Notes under the pieces: model-generated
The model's input: only the letters and a program-made list of their open reading frames with translations
The model's database searches: none
What the model was told of the DNA's origin: nothing
DNA from: Delftia tsuruhatensis NBRC 16741
GTDB taxonomy: Bacteria; Pseudomonadota; Gammaproteobacteria; Burkholderiales; Burkholderiaceae_C
Direction of reading: 5' to 3'
Length of the DNA: 64,000 bases
Assembly (NCBI RefSeq): GCF_001571325.1
Contig: NZ_BCTO01000035.1
Coordinates: 1-64,000 of the forward strand
Shown: piece by piece, positions 26,290 to 34,731 of the stretch
Numbering within the stretch: position 1 is the first letter of the stretch
How the letters are laid out: each line of letters opens with the position of its first letter
Made by a program: the position numbers and the translations under genes

Positions 26290-27275
26290 ATGATCTTTTC
26301 CGTAAATCAGTTTTGCCGGTGATCCTGCTTGCCCTGGCGGGCTGCGCCACGCAGGGCAAGCCGCCGCCGACCATCTCGCTCGATGAGCCGGTGCAGGCGC
26401 AGAAGCTGCCGGAGCCGCCCGCACCTGTGGAGGCGGTCGCCGTGCCCGAGGTGCTGCCAATGCCGGCGCAATTGAAGCCGGCGCCCGAGGGCGAAGAAGC
26501 CAAGCCGGTGCCGGAGCCGGCCGACGAGAAGGTGCGCGTCTCACGGGCCAATACCGAGGCGCGAGTCGCGCCCACGCGCGAGGGCTACGTCAATGCGATT
26601 CAGGTCTGGCCCTTCACGGATGGCGCGCTGTATCAGGTCTATGCGGCCGTGGGCCGCGTGACCGTGATCGCGCTCCAGCCGGGCGAGGAGCTGGTGACGG
26701 TGGCCGCTGGCGACACGGTGCGCTGGATCGTCGGGGACACATCGAGCGGCAGCGGCGAAGCGCTGCGCGTCAACGTGATGGTCAAACCGATCCGCTCGGG
26801 CCTCAAGACCAATCTGGTCATCACCACCAGCCGCAGGACGTACCTGATGGAGCTGACTTCGACCGAAAAGACATGGATGGCGTCGGTGTCCTGGGAGTAT
26901 CCGAAGGACAAGATGCTGGCCTTGCAGCGTCAGGCACAGGCGGCCAGCGCCGTCGCGCCGGTCGATACCGGGCTCTCGCTGGAGAAGATCCGTTTCCGCT
27001 ACACGGTCAGCGGCAGCAATCCGCCGTGGAAGCCGCTGCGCGCCTTCGACGACGGGGAGAAGGTCTATATCCAGTTCCCGCCCGGCATCGCCCAGGGCGA
27101 GTTGCCGCCGCTGTTCGTCATTGGCGCACAGGGCGATGGGCAACTGGTGAACTACCGCTTTCGGCCGCCGTACTACATCGTGGATCGCCTGTTCGGCGCG
27201 GCCGAACTGCGCCTGGGAGGCGACAAGGGCGACGTGGTGCGCATCGAACGCACGGACGGCACGCGGAGGAACTGA
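26286..27275 (+). CDS. trbG: Conjugal transfer protein TrbG (VirB9-like)
   Basis: A 329-residue outer-membrane-complex protein. The lipoprotein-type signal VLPVILLALAGC places a lipobox Cys at about residue 19. A Pro/Glu-rich linker follows to about residue 90, then the VirB9 N-domain (YVNAIQVWPFTDGALYQVYA) and C-domain (RFRYTVSG, VIGAQGDGQLVNYRFRPPYYIVDRLF). The ATG overlaps the trbF stop. It partners TrbI and TrbF in the core channel. Confidence 0.95.
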   Translation: MNDLFRKSVLPVILLALAGCATQGKPPPTISLDEPVQAQKLPEPPAPVEAVAVPEVLPMPAQLKPAPEGEEAKPVPEPADEKVRVSRANTEARVAPTREGYVNAIQVWPFTDGALYQVYAAVGRVTVIALQPGEELVTVAAGDTVRWIVGDTSSGSGEALRVNVMVKPIRSGLKTNLVITTSRRTYLMELTSTEKTWMASVSWEYPKDKMLALQRQAQAASAVAPVDTGLSLEKIRFRYTVSGSNPPWKPLRAFDDGEKVYIQFPPGIAQGELPPLFVIGAQGDGQLVNYRFRPPYYIVDRLFGAAELRLGGDKGDVVRIERTDGTRRN

Positions 27276-27277
27276 CC

Positions 27278-28546
27278 ATGAGCCAGGACGACACTCCCGA
27301 CCTCGCCACGCCACAGGCGGGCAAGGTAGCGCCCGAGGCAGTGGCGCTGCGCGCACAGCCGCGCCCGGTCACGCGCCTGAACCGGCGCACGCTGGCCATC
27401 CTCGTCGGCGGCCTGTCGGTCGCCGTGCTCGGGGCCACGATCTGGTCATTGCAGCCGCACCGGCGCGACGCGGGCGAACAGACCGAGCTTTACAACGTCG
27501 ATCGCGTATCGAAGTCCGAGGGGCTGGATGGCCTGCCTTCCGACTACTCGAAGCTGCGGAAGGTGCCCGAGTTGGGGCCGCCGCTGCCGGGCGATCTCGG
27601 CCCGGCCATCGTGAACTCGCAGCAGCCGGCCATGGCCGCTTACACGGCCCCCGGCCATGATCCGAATGACGCCTTGCGCAAGGAAGCGGAGGCCGCTGCG
27701 GCTTCGTCGGTGTTCTTCCGCTCGGGCGGCCAAGGCCAGGCGGCCGCCACGGTGGCGCAGGCGGCGCCGGGTGCGAGCGGTGCCAGCACACTCGCGGCTT
27801 TCGACCCGCTCGCTGCCGGGCCTGCCTCGACGGCGGCCCAGCCTGCCGACCCGACCGCCGTGCAGAACCGGCAAGAGCAGAAAGAGGCGTTCCTGAAAGC
27901 CGGTTCTACGGAAACCCGCAATTCCGGCAATTTGGCGCTGCCGGCGTCGCCGTATCAGGTGATGGCCGGTACGGTGATCGCAGGCGCGCTGGTGACGGGC
28001 ATCAAGTCCGATCTTCCGGGCGATGTGATCGCCACCGTCACGGAGCCGGTCTATGACACGGCCACGGGCAAGTTCCTGCTGATCCCGCAGGGATCGCGCA
28101 TCCTCGGCAGATACAACAGCCAGGTCAGCTACGGGCAGAGCCGCGTGCAGGTGGTGTGGAACCGCGTCATCCTGCCGGACACGTCCTCGCTGACACTCGA
28201 CAATCTCGTGGGCACCGACCCGGCCGGCTACGCGGGCCTGGAAGACGACGTGGACTGGCACTGGAAGCGCATCTTTGCCGGTGCGGTGCTGACGACGCTG
28301 CTGGGCGTCGGCGCCGAGCTGGCCGCGCCGGAGAACCGGCAGGACGGCAACCGCATCGTGATCGCCGGGCGCGACAGCGCGCAGGACAGCATCAATCAGG
28401 TCGGGCAGGAGATCACCCGGCGCAACATGAACATCCAGCCGACGCTGACGGCACGGCCGGGCTTGCCGGTTCGGGTGATCGTGGCGCGCGACCTCGTGTT
28501 GCGTCCTTACCAACCCATGTTCTATCAGCTTGAAGGTGCGCGATGA
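27278..28546 (+). CDS. trbI: Conjugal transfer protein TrbI (VirB10-like)
   Basis: A 422-residue protein spanning both membranes. One N-terminal helix (about residues 36-56) follows a cytoplasmic segment; a long Ala/Pro-rich periplasmic linker leads to the VirB10 domain, from about residue 215, with AGTVIAGALVTGIKSDLPGDV, FLLIPQGSRILGRYNSQVSYGQ and a C-terminal RVIVARDLVLRPY. It starts three bases after trbG. The end overlaps the DUF2274 gene. Confidence 0.95.
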   Translation: MSQDDTPDLATPQAGKVAPEAVALRAQPRPVTRLNRRTLAILVGGLSVAVLGATIWSLQPHRRDAGEQTELYNVDRVSKSEGLDGLPSDYSKLRKVPELGPPLPGDLGPAIVNSQQPAMAAYTAPGHDPNDALRKEAEAAAASSVFFRSGGQGQAAATVAQAAPGASGASTLAAFDPLAAGPASTAAQPADPTAVQNRQEQKEAFLKAGSTETRNSGNLALPASPYQVMAGTVIAGALVTGIKSDLPGDVIATVTEPVYDTATGKFLLIPQGSRILGRYNSQVSYGQSRVQVVWNRVILPDTSSLTLDNLVGTDPAGYAGLEDDVDWHWKRIFAGAVLTTLLGVGAELAAPENRQDGNRIVIAGRDSAQDSINQVGQEITRRNMNIQPTLTARPGLPVRVIVARDLVLRPYQPMFYQLEGAR

Positions 28547-28788
28547 GTACCGCCCGAAAACTCCGCCTCGGCCCGTTGCCGTCCAGCGGTAGCACGAAGC
28601 TGACGTTCACCTGCCCGGCCAGCCTGAAAGCCGACCTCGACCGTTACGCCGCGCTGCACGCACAGGCGTATGGCGAGGCGGTCGATGCGGTGACGCTGAT
28701 CCCGCACATGCTGGAGGCGTTCATGGCGGGGGATCGGGGATTCAGGAAGGGAAGTGGGAACAAGGCCGCACCGCCGAAGCCGGGTTGA
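28543..28788 (+). CDS. DUF2274 protein at the end of the trb operon
   Basis: An 81-residue protein overlapping the trbI stop. The sequence KLRLGPLPSSGSTKLTFTCPASLKADLDRYAALHAQAYGEAVDAVTLIPHMLEAFMAGDRGF is the DUF2274 family, nearly always encoded directly after trbI in these elements. The strand-helix-helix pattern resembles a small DNA-binding fold, but function is unknown. It is the last gene of the ICE. Confidence 0.9.
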   Translation: MSTARKLRLGPLPSSGSTKLTFTCPASLKADLDRYAALHAQAYGEAVDAVTLIPHMLEAFMAGDRGFRKGSGNKAAPPKPG

Positions 28789-28823
28789 CGATGCGGGCGC
28801 ATCCACCATCCGCTCACGATGAA

Positions 28824-28854
28824 AGCGCAGCCTCGGGCTGCGCTTCCGTTTTTG
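28824..28854 (+). terminator. Terminator of the trb operon
   Basis: Stem AAGCGCAGCC (28824-28833) / GGCTGCGCTT (28837-28846), three-base loop, then CCG and TTTTT. It lies 36 bp after the last trb-operon gene. Confidence 0.85.
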
Positions 28855-29060
28855 GGAATGGATTGCGACCAGCCGGGGCATAGATGGCTATGCGATCTTG
28901 CCCGCTGCGGCGCCCCTGCGTTTGCCACCGCGAAGCACCCATGTGGCACCTAGCTAGAAATGCAGCAAGAGCGCGCCGCAGCCTGAATCTAGGCTAACCT
29001 ATTGCCCCATAAGCCCTTTCGCACCGCTGCATGTCTGCAAGAAAGACTTGACAGCGGACA
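28855..29060. other. Gene-free right end of the ICE
   Basis: Between the trb terminator and the attachment core I see no credible gene. Together with the terminator segment, the gap from 28789 to 29124 has no coding sequence. It contains a small perfect hairpin, GCATAG (28878-28883) / CTATGC (28888-28893), and a CTAGCTAG palindrome near 28953; such elements could be recombinase or excisionase arm sites, which is speculative. Confidence 0.5.
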
Positions 29061-29068
29061 TTTTTCAT
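29061..29068 (+). other. attR: ICE attachment site attR, core TTTTTCAT
   Basis: TTTTTCAT is the 8-bp direct-repeat core described for Tn4371-family ICEs. It lies 272 bp beyond the last ICE gene and abuts a chromosomal intergenic repeat that occurs again, uninterrupted, near 36083-36138. The matching attL is outside the window. Confidence 0.85.
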
Positions 29069-29110
29069 CGCTGGGCCGCCCCAAGATGAAAAGCGGCCCC
29101 CTTGGGGAGC
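29061..29110 (+). repeat. Interspersed intergenic repeat, copy A (interrupted by the ICE)
   Basis: TTTTTCATCGCTGGGCCGCC is followed by AGATGAAAAGCGGCCCCCTTGGGG. The arms GGGCCGC (29073-29079) and GCGGCCC (29093-29099) pair over 7 bp. Copy B on the opposite strand at 36083-36138 shares TTTTTCATCGC-GGGCCGCC, AGATG, AAAGCG and the C-run/G-run end. It lies downstream of nadB and may act as its terminator. Confidence 0.75.
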
Positions 29111-29124
29111 GTGGGGGTCATTCT

Positions 29125-30627
29125 TCATTCCACCAGCGCCGGTGTGGCGTCGATGCGCGAATGCGCGCCGCAGCTCTCGCGCCGTGCGGCGGCAGCCGTG
29201 GCCATGAGCCAGCAGACATCGAGCTGGTTGCGCAGCGCATGGCCTGCGGCAGGTGCCAGCCTTTCCCGCCATGCCGCAATGCGCTGCACGGCCTGTGCCA
29301 GGCCCTGGTCGCTGCGCTGTATGCCCACGCAGTCCTGCATGAGCTGGCGCAACTCCTGCGCGACGGCGGCCGTGTCCTGCTCCTGTGCGCCGGCCTGCAG
29401 GGTTTCGGTCGGCCGGGCCGGCGCCGGGGCGGCAGCCGGCTGCTGCGCGATGGCCCGGGCGGCCGCGCGGCCCATCACCACGCATTCGAGCAGCGAATTG
29501 CTGGCCAGCCGGTTGGCGCCGTGCAGTCCGGTGCGCGCCACCTCGCCGATGGCGTGCAGGCCATCGACATCCGTGCGCCCGTCGATATCGGCCAGCACGC
29601 CGCCGCAGGCGTAGTGGGCGCAGGGGGCCACGGGAATCGGCTGCGTCGCAATGTCGATGCCATGGCTGGCGCACAGGGCCATCACGCCCGGGAAATGCGA
29701 CTGCAGCCAGGCGCGGGGCCTGTGGCTGATGTCCAGGTGCACGAAGGCCAGGCCATGGCGGTCCATCTCGTGCCGGATGGCCCGGGCCACGATGTCGCGC
29801 GGCGCCAGTTCGGCCCGCTCGTCATGGGCAGGCATGAAGCGCGTGCCGTCCGGCAGGCGCAGCAGGGCGCCTTCGCCACGCAATGCCTCGGAGACCAGGC
29901 CGGCCGCGCGGCCGCCCACCTGCAGGGCTGTGGGATGGAACTGCATGAACTCCAGATCACCCACGCGGCAGCCCGCGCGCCAGGCCATGGCCACGCCATC
30001 GCCCGTGGCGGTGGCCGGGTTGGTGGTGGTTGGATAGACCTGCCCCAGCCCGCCCGTGGCCAGCACGGTATGCGCGGCATGCCAGCGCTGCTGGCGGCCA
30101 TCGGGCAGGCGCACCAGCGCGCCTGTGCAGTGCGCAGGCTGTCCTTCGGTCAGCAGGTCCAGCGCGCTGGTGTGTTCATGCAAATCGATGTTCGCGCGCT
30201 CCCGGCAGGCGCGCAGCAGGGCGGCGTGCACGGCCTGGCCGGTGCAGTCGGCGGCATGCACGATGCGGCGGCGGCCGTGGCCGCCCTCGCGCGTGAGGTG
30301 CAGGCCACCGCTGTCGTCACGCGTGAAAGGCACGCCGTGGGCCACCAGCCAATCGATGGCGTCGGGCGCCTGCTCAAGGATGGCGCGCACGGCCTGCGCA
30401 TCGCACTGGCCTGCGCCCGCGACCAGGGTGTCCGCCAGGTGTTCGTCGATGCTGTCCTGTGCATCCAGCACGGCGGCAATGCCGCCCTGGGCCCAGGCGC
30501 TGGCGCATTCCTCGGCCGCGCCCTTGCTGAGCAGGGCCACGCGCAGATGCGGCGGCAGCGACAGGGCAGCGGCCATGCCGGCCAGGCCGGCGCCGATGAT
30601 GAGTACGTCTGTGCAAGGCTGTGTCAT
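29125..30627 (-). CDS. nadB: L-aspartate oxidase NadB
   Basis: A 500-residue flavoenzyme oxidising L-aspartate to iminoaspartate, the first step of de novo NAD synthesis. FAD-binding motif GAGLAG is at 12-17; the fumarate reductase/succinate dehydrogenase-type signatures EFMQFHPTAL, LAPRDIVARAI and HYACGGVLADIDGRT are present. The C-terminal domain ends RRESCGAHSRIDATPALVE, slightly short but with the family (E-S-x-G-x-H) motif. The start is the ATG at 30627 that begins the dinucleotide fold. It lies ten bases after nadA in the same operon; the ICE attachment site is 57 bp beyond its stop and leaves it intact. Confidence 0.94.
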   Translation of the reverse strand: MTQPCTDVLIIGAGLAGMAAALSLPPHLRVALLSKGAAEECASAWAQGGIAAVLDAQDSIDEHLADTLVAGAGQCDAQAVRAILEQAPDAIDWLVAHGVPFTRDDSGGLHLTREGGHGRRRIVHAADCTGQAVHAALLRACRERANIDLHEHTSALDLLTEGQPAHCTGALVRLPDGRQQRWHAAHTVLATGGLGQVYPTTTNPATATGDGVAMAWRAGCRVGDLEFMQFHPTALQVGGRAAGLVSEALRGEGALLRLPDGTRFMPAHDERAELAPRDIVARAIRHEMDRHGLAFVHLDISHRPRAWLQSHFPGVMALCASHGIDIATQPIPVAPCAHYACGGVLADIDGRTDVDGLHAIGEVARTGLHGANRLASNSLLECVVMGRAAARAIAQQPAAAPAPARPTETLQAGAQEQDTAAVAQELRQLMQDCVGIQRSDQGLAQAVQRIAAWRERLAPAAGHALRNQLDVCWLMATAAAARRESCGAHSRIDATPALVE

Positions 30628-30637
30628 GGCGCTGTCC

Positions 30638-31771
30638 TCAGGCGGGACCGAAGTGCTGGAAGAGCGCCGCATCGCGCGCAAGGTCGCCGCTGGCGCGCAC
30701 GGGCTGGCGGTGGCCGGCCGCGAAAGCCAGCATGCGTTCGATGGGCCGGCGCGCGGCCTGGGCGATGGCGGGGTCCACCTCGATGGCGCACAGGCCCTGC
30801 TCCAGGGCCAGCTCCACGCCCTGCAGGCTGTTCATCGCCATCCACGGGCACATGGCGCAGCTCTTGCAGGTGGCGCCCTGGCCGGCCGTGGGCGCGGGCA
30901 GGAAGGTCTTGCCCGGGTAGCGCATGCGCATGTCGTGCAGGATGCCCTGGTCGGTGGCGACGATGAAGGTGTCGGTGGGCAGCCGGCCAGCCGCGTTGAT
31001 GAGCTGGGTGGTGGAGCCCACCACGTCCGCCTGGGCGGCCACGGCGGCCGGCGACTCGGGATGCACGAGGATGGCGGCCTGCGGATACTCCAGTGCCATG
31101 GCGGCCAGTTCGTCGGCCTTGAACTCGTCATGGACCAGGCAGGAGCCATGCCACAGCAGCATGTCGGCGCCGGTCTGGCGCTGGATGTGGGCGCCCAGGT
31201 GGCGGTCGGGCGCCCAGAGGATCTTCTCGCCGCAGGCGTGCAGGTGGGCCACGATGTCCTGTCCCACCGACGATGTGACCACCCAGTCGGCGCGCGCCTT
31301 CACCGCCGCGCTGGTATTGGCGTAGACCACGACCGTGCGGTCCGGGTGGGCGTCGCAAAAGGCGCTGAACTCGTCTGCCGGGCAGCCCAGGTCCAGCGAG
31401 CAGCTGGCGTCGTCGTCGGGCATGAGCACGCGCTTTTCCGGGCTGAGGATCTTGGCGGTCTCTCCCATGAAGCGCACGCCGGCCACGACCAGGGTGCTGG
31501 CCTGGTGCTGGGCGCCGAAGCGCGCCATCTCCAGCGAATCGCCCACGCAGCCGCCGGTCTCGCGCGCCAGGTCCTGCAGTTCGCCATCCACGTAGTAGTG
31601 GGCCACGAGCACGGCATCGCGCTCGTGCAGCAGGGCGCGTATGCGCTCGGTGGTCCGAAGGCGCTGGGCGCGGTCCAGTTCAGGGGGAATGCGGGCCCAT
31701 GCCTCGCCGATGCCGCACTGGCCGGCGTGGGAGAAATGGGGCTTGTCGTACTGCACGGATTTGAGCTGCAT
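30638..31771 (-). CDS. nadA: Quinolinate synthase NadA
   Basis: A 377-residue 4Fe-4S enzyme condensing iminoaspartate with dihydroxyacetone phosphate to quinolinate. It contains [31 protein letters not shown], the HPES motif, and cysteines in ETGGC, WHGSC and [15 protein letters not shown], from which the three cluster ligands come. Start [11 protein letters not shown] is preferred; an in-frame GTG/ATG 19 codons upstream gives a non-conserved leader that would run into the operator. It heads the nadA-nadB operon. nadC is not in the window. Confidence 0.95.
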   Translation of the reverse strand: MQLKSVQYDKPHFSHAGQCGIGEAWARIPPELDRAQRLRTTERIRALLHERDAVLVAHYYVDGELQDLARETGGCVGDSLEMARFGAQHQASTLVVAGVRFMGETAKILSPEKRVLMPDDDASCSLDLGCPADEFSAFCDAHPDRTVVVYANTSAAVKARADWVVTSSVGQDIVAHLHACGEKILWAPDRHLGAHIQRQTGADMLLWHGSCLVHDEFKADELAAMALEYPQAAILVHPESPAAVAAQADVVGSTTQLINAAGRLPTDTFIVATDQGILHDMRMRYPGKTFLPAPTAGQGATCKSCAMCPWMAMNSLQGVELALEQGLCAIEVDPAIAQAARRPIERMLAFAAGHRQPVRASGDLARDAALFQHFGPA

Positions 31772-31820
31772 GGTGGCCGTCCGGGACTGTGGAAAAGGTC
31801 TGGTGATGGCTGCGAATAAT

Positions 31821-31837
31821 ATGCTCAATTTGAGTAT
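31821..31837. promoter_or_regulatory. Candidate operator of the nadAB operon
   Basis: The inverted repeat ATGCTCAA (31821-31828), T, TTGAGTAT (31830-31837) has 8-bp arms with one mismatch. It lies 50 bp upstream of nadA and overlaps a possible minus-strand -10 hexamer TATTAT (31816-31821). Its form recalls palindromic operators of NAD-biosynthesis repressors such as NadQ or NrtR, but the regulator is not identified. Confidence 0.5.
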
Positions 31838-31915
31838 TAGTGTGATGTTTTTTCCCGCACTGGTGTTTTGCGGCAGGCGGCAAGCCGAGGGGGCAGAAAG
31901 CGGCGCGGGGCCGTC

Positions 31916-33667
31916 TCAGCGCTGAAGCTGCACGTTGTTGCGGCCTGCGCCCTTGGCCTCGTACAGCGCTTCGTCGCCACGGCGCAGCATGGCGGCGGCC
32001 GTGTCCGTGGTGCCGCGCAGCGTGGCCACGCCCACGCTGGCGGTGACGGGCTCGCCGTGGGCCATGGGCGTGGAGGCCAGCAGTTCGCGCAGTTGCTCTG
32101 CAATGGCCACGGCCGCGTCGGCCGTGGTGTCGGGCAGCAGGGCCAGGAATTCCTCGCCCCCCATGCGGGCCAGCACGTCGGACTCGCGCAGCCGCATGCG
32201 GAAGGCGCGCGCCAGGGTGCGCAGCACGGCGTCGCCCATGTCATGGCCATGCTGGTCGTTGATGCGCTTGAAGTGGTCCACGTCGATGACGAGCACGCTC
32301 AAGGGGCGGCCGCTGCGGCGCGCCAGCGCCATGGCGAAGTCCAGCTGGAAATCGAAGCCCCGGCGGTTGAGCAGGCCCGTGAGCGGATCGCTGCGCGCCT
32401 GGTGCTCCAGCTCGGCATTGGCCTGCTGCAGCTGCAGGGTGCGCTCGCGCACCTGGCGCTCCATGGCCTCGTTGGCCGAGCGCAGCTGGGCAATGCTGCC
32501 GCGCAGCGCCTGCGAGAGGCGGTGCACTTCGCGGCTGCTGTGCAGCTGCGGAATGTCCGGCGCCGCGCCGCTGCCATCGATGCCGTTGGCCGCGCGGGCC
32601 AGGCGCTTGAGGTCCTGGCTGAGCCTGCGTGCCACCAGCCAGGCGATGACGGCGGCCACCAGCGCCGCCGCCAGGCCGCCGGCCAGCACCTGGTGCATGG
32701 CCTGGCGCGCGGGCGCATAGGCGCTGTCGTGCGGCTGGCGGGCCACGATGTGCCAGCCCATGGCCGTCACCCGGTTGTGGGCCTGCAGCGGCACGGTGGC
32801 CGTCAGAAAGCTCTGCGGGCTGTCCTGCCAGCGCGCCACCTGCACGGGCAGCAGCGTGGCATCGGACGTATCGGCAGACACGGTATGGGCCACCGGCAGG
32901 CGCTGGTCCAGCGCCTGCAGCGGCTCCAGGCTGTCGCCCGGGGCGTGGATGATCTTGCCGTGGCGGTCAAAGATGAAGAGGCCGATCTGGCGATCCCCGC
33001 TGTCGGCCTGCTGCAAGGTCTGCATGGTCTCTCGCACCCATTCCCAGCTGCTGTGCATGCACAGCACGCCCTGCGTGAGTCCGCCCACGCGGATGGGCGC
33101 TGCAAAGTCCATGAACCGGCGCGGCGCGCCGTCGGCCGGGGGCGCAAGCAGCGCGGCCATGCGCGGCGAGGAGGCACGCACGTCGCCCACATGCACGCGC
33201 TGCAGCCCCGGCTCGAACCAGGGCCGGTCGCTGACATCGTGGCCCACCAGCAACTGGTCGGTGGCGCTGCGCACCGTGCCCTCGGCGTCAGCCACGCCTA
33301 TCCAGAGGTTGGACGGCGTCAGCGAACGGGCGCGGTTGAGCAGCGCTCCCACGCCCGGGGAATCCAGCCCTTGCACCCACAGCTCCGGCGAAGCGGCCAG
33401 CACCTCCACGGTATGGGCACGGCTGAACAGCCCTTCAGACAACTGCCGCGCCGCGTTGGAGGCCATGGCATGCAGCGAGGCGCTGACCTCGCGCTCCATG
33501 CGCCAGCGCAGCAGTTCGCCGAAGGCCAGTGACATCAGCACCGTCACGCCCACCAGCAGCGAGCCGAAGACCAGGGCCAGTTGCGTGCGCAGGCCCAGGC
33601 GCTGCCAGCGGCCGGGCTCGGTGCTTGGGGGCGGGGCGGGGGAATCCGGGGGAGAAAGCTCGTTCAA
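31916..33667 (-). CDS. Membrane-anchored diguanylate cyclase (GGDEF)
   Basis: A 583-residue inner-membrane enzyme making cyclic di-GMP. A helix at about residues 28-52 leads a ~270-residue periplasmic sensor region (double-Cache-like), a second helix at about 325-345, a HAMP-like linker and coiled coil (about 360-415), and a C-terminal GGDEF domain. The active site is GGEEF; the product-inhibition I-site RESD lies five residues before it. VLVIDVDHFKRINDQHGHDMGD is intact, so activity is expected. The frame begins at a TTG five codons after the TGA of the upstream cyclodeaminase-type gene, in the same frame. The ligand is unknown. Confidence 0.9.
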   Translation of the reverse strand: MNELSPPDSPAPPPSTEPGRWQRLGLRTQLALVFGSLLVGVTVLMSLAFGELLRWRMEREVSASLHAMASNAARQLSEGLFSRAHTVEVLAASPELWVQGLDSPGVGALLNRARSLTPSNLWIGVADAEGTVRSATDQLLVGHDVSDRPWFEPGLQRVHVGDVRASSPRMAALLAPPADGAPRRFMDFAAPIRVGGLTQGVLCMHSSWEWVRETMQTLQQADSGDRQIGLFIFDRHGKIIHAPGDSLEPLQALDQRLPVAHTVSADTSDATLLPVQVARWQDSPQSFLTATVPLQAHNRVTAMGWHIVARQPHDSAYAPARQAMHQVLAGGLAAALVAAVIAWLVARRLSQDLKRLARAANGIDGSGAAPDIPQLHSSREVHRLSQALRGSIAQLRSANEAMERQVRERTLQLQQANAELEHQARSDPLTGLLNRRGFDFQLDFAMALARRSGRPLSVLVIDVDHFKRINDQHGHDMGDAVLRTLARAFRMRLRESDVLARMGGEEFLALLPDTTADAAVAIAEQLRELLASTPMAHGEPVTASVGVATLRGTTDTAAAMLRRGDEALYEAKGAGRNNVQLQR

Positions 33668-33682
33668 CGCAGAAATCCGTCG

Positions 33683-34630
33683 TCAACTGTTCTGAAGCGC
33701 AGCCCGGCGCATTGCCAGGCGGGTGGCCGCAAGGTCCCAGCCCCCCCATCCGCAGGATTTGAACAGCACCGGCACCTGCGGGCGCAGCCATTGCTCGCGC
33801 ACCACCTGCTCCAGCGTGGGCAGGGCGGCCACGTCCATGCCCGCCTGCAGCAGATCACCCGCTTCGTGCAGCGCATCTGCGGTATCGACGACGACGCGGC
33901 CCGCCTGCGCAAGGTCCAGGCACAGGCTGGGCGCCAGCTCCACCATCTGCGGCGTGAAGGCGCCCACGGCCGATACAAAGGCATCGGCGCGCGGGGCTGC
34001 ATGCAGCACCACGGCGCGGGCCGGCGTGCAGGTCACGATCAGCGGGCAATGGCGCGCGGCGGCCTCCAGATCCTGCACGGCACTGGCCTGCAGGCCCATG
34101 GCATGCGCCTGGCTGACCAGTGACTGGGCGCTTTCGGCGCTGCGCGATGCCACCTGGACCTCGCGCACGCCCAGGCCTGCTGCAAAGGCCTGCATATGGG
34201 CCAGGCCCTGCACGCCGGCGCCCACGATCAGCAGCGGGCCCTGCGGATTGGGAGCCAGCCTTTGCGCGGCCAGCAGCGATACGGCGGCCGTGCGCCGCGC
34301 CGTGACCGTGGGGCCGTCCAGGATCAGGCGGCGCTCGCCCGTGGCCACATCGAAGACCACCACATCGCCCTGGATGGTGGCGCGCGGCGTGCCGGCATTG
34401 CCGGGCGTGAGGCTGATCAGCTTGGTCATGGCCACCTGCCCATCGGTGGCGGGCATGCAAAACAGGCTGCCTCCTGCGGGCAGTGGCATCACGATGCGCG
34501 GCGGCACCTGCACTGCCCGGGGCTGCAGCAGTACAGCCGCGATCTCTTCGGCCAGCTCCTTCCAGGGCAGCAGGGCGGCCGTGGCCTGCGCGTCTAGGGC
34601 GGCGGAGGAGTGCGTGCTGGAATGGCTCAT
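33683..34630 (-). CDS. Ornithine cyclodeaminase / mu-crystallin family protein, probable delta-1-pyrroline-2-carboxylate reductase type
   Basis: A 315-residue NAD(P)-dependent protein. It shows PPRIVMPLPAGGSLFCMPA, KLISLTPGN, a Rossmann motif in LLIVGAGVQGLAHMQAF (about residues 130-146), and SAVGAFTPQMVEL. The substrate-binding Arg/Lys pattern (PPRIVM, TKLIS) is that of the mu-crystallin superfamily. Relatives reduce cyclic imines from D-proline, hydroxyproline or lysine catabolism; true ornithine cyclodeaminase is less likely but not excluded. The start at 34630 is the first ATG giving a family-like N-terminus. It is upstream of, and in frame with, the GGDEF gene. Confidence 0.8.
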   Translation of the reverse strand: MSHSSTHSSAALDAQATAALLPWKELAEEIAAVLLQPRAVQVPPRIVMPLPAGGSLFCMPATDGQVAMTKLISLTPGNAGTPRATIQGDVVVFDVATGERRLILDGPTVTARRTAAVSLLAAQRLAPNPQGPLLIVGAGVQGLAHMQAFAAGLGVREVQVASRSAESAQSLVSQAHAMGLQASAVQDLEAAARHCPLIVTCTPARAVVLHAAPRADAFVSAVGAFTPQMVELAPSLCLDLAQAGRVVVDTADALHEAGDLLQAGMDVAALPTLEQVVREQWLRPQVPVLFKSCGWGGWDLAATRLAMRRAALQNS

Positions 34631-34731
34631 GGCCGCGACTGTACACAGTAGGCGCGCGCAGGCCAATGCGCGATGTGTCCGGTGGTGCACCCAGGCCCGC
34701 GCAGGCCTGCGCAGGCACTACGATGTCGCCT

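Larger units (their letters stand above)
1..29068. mobile_element. Right-hand portion of a Tn4371-family integrative and conjugative element with copper-resistance cargo
   Basis: The gene order parA, DUF2840, TraF-type S26 peptidase, DUF3363 relaxase, LysR, EexN, TraG, CopG-like, trbBCDEJ(K)LFGI, DUF2274 is the conserved backbone of Tn4371-like ICEs. The element ends at TTTTTCAT (29061-29068), the 8-bp attachment core known for this family; directly beyond it the chromosomal nadB terminator repeat begins. The tyrosine recombinase and replication genes expected at the left end are not in the window. Cargo occupies the usual slot between relaxase and traG. Family assignment rests on gene content and the att core; completeness cannot be judged here. 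Confidence 0.93.

Noticed and set aside
29061-29068. A tRNA gene as the ICE insertion target
   Set aside because: No tRNA-like cloverleaf or 3' tRNA sequence is present at this junction; the target is an intergenic repeat.
29002-30966. 654-codon plus-strand frame opposite nadB and nadA
   Set aside because: It spans two well-conserved minus-strand genes and the gap between them, with repetitive His/Gly/Arg composition.
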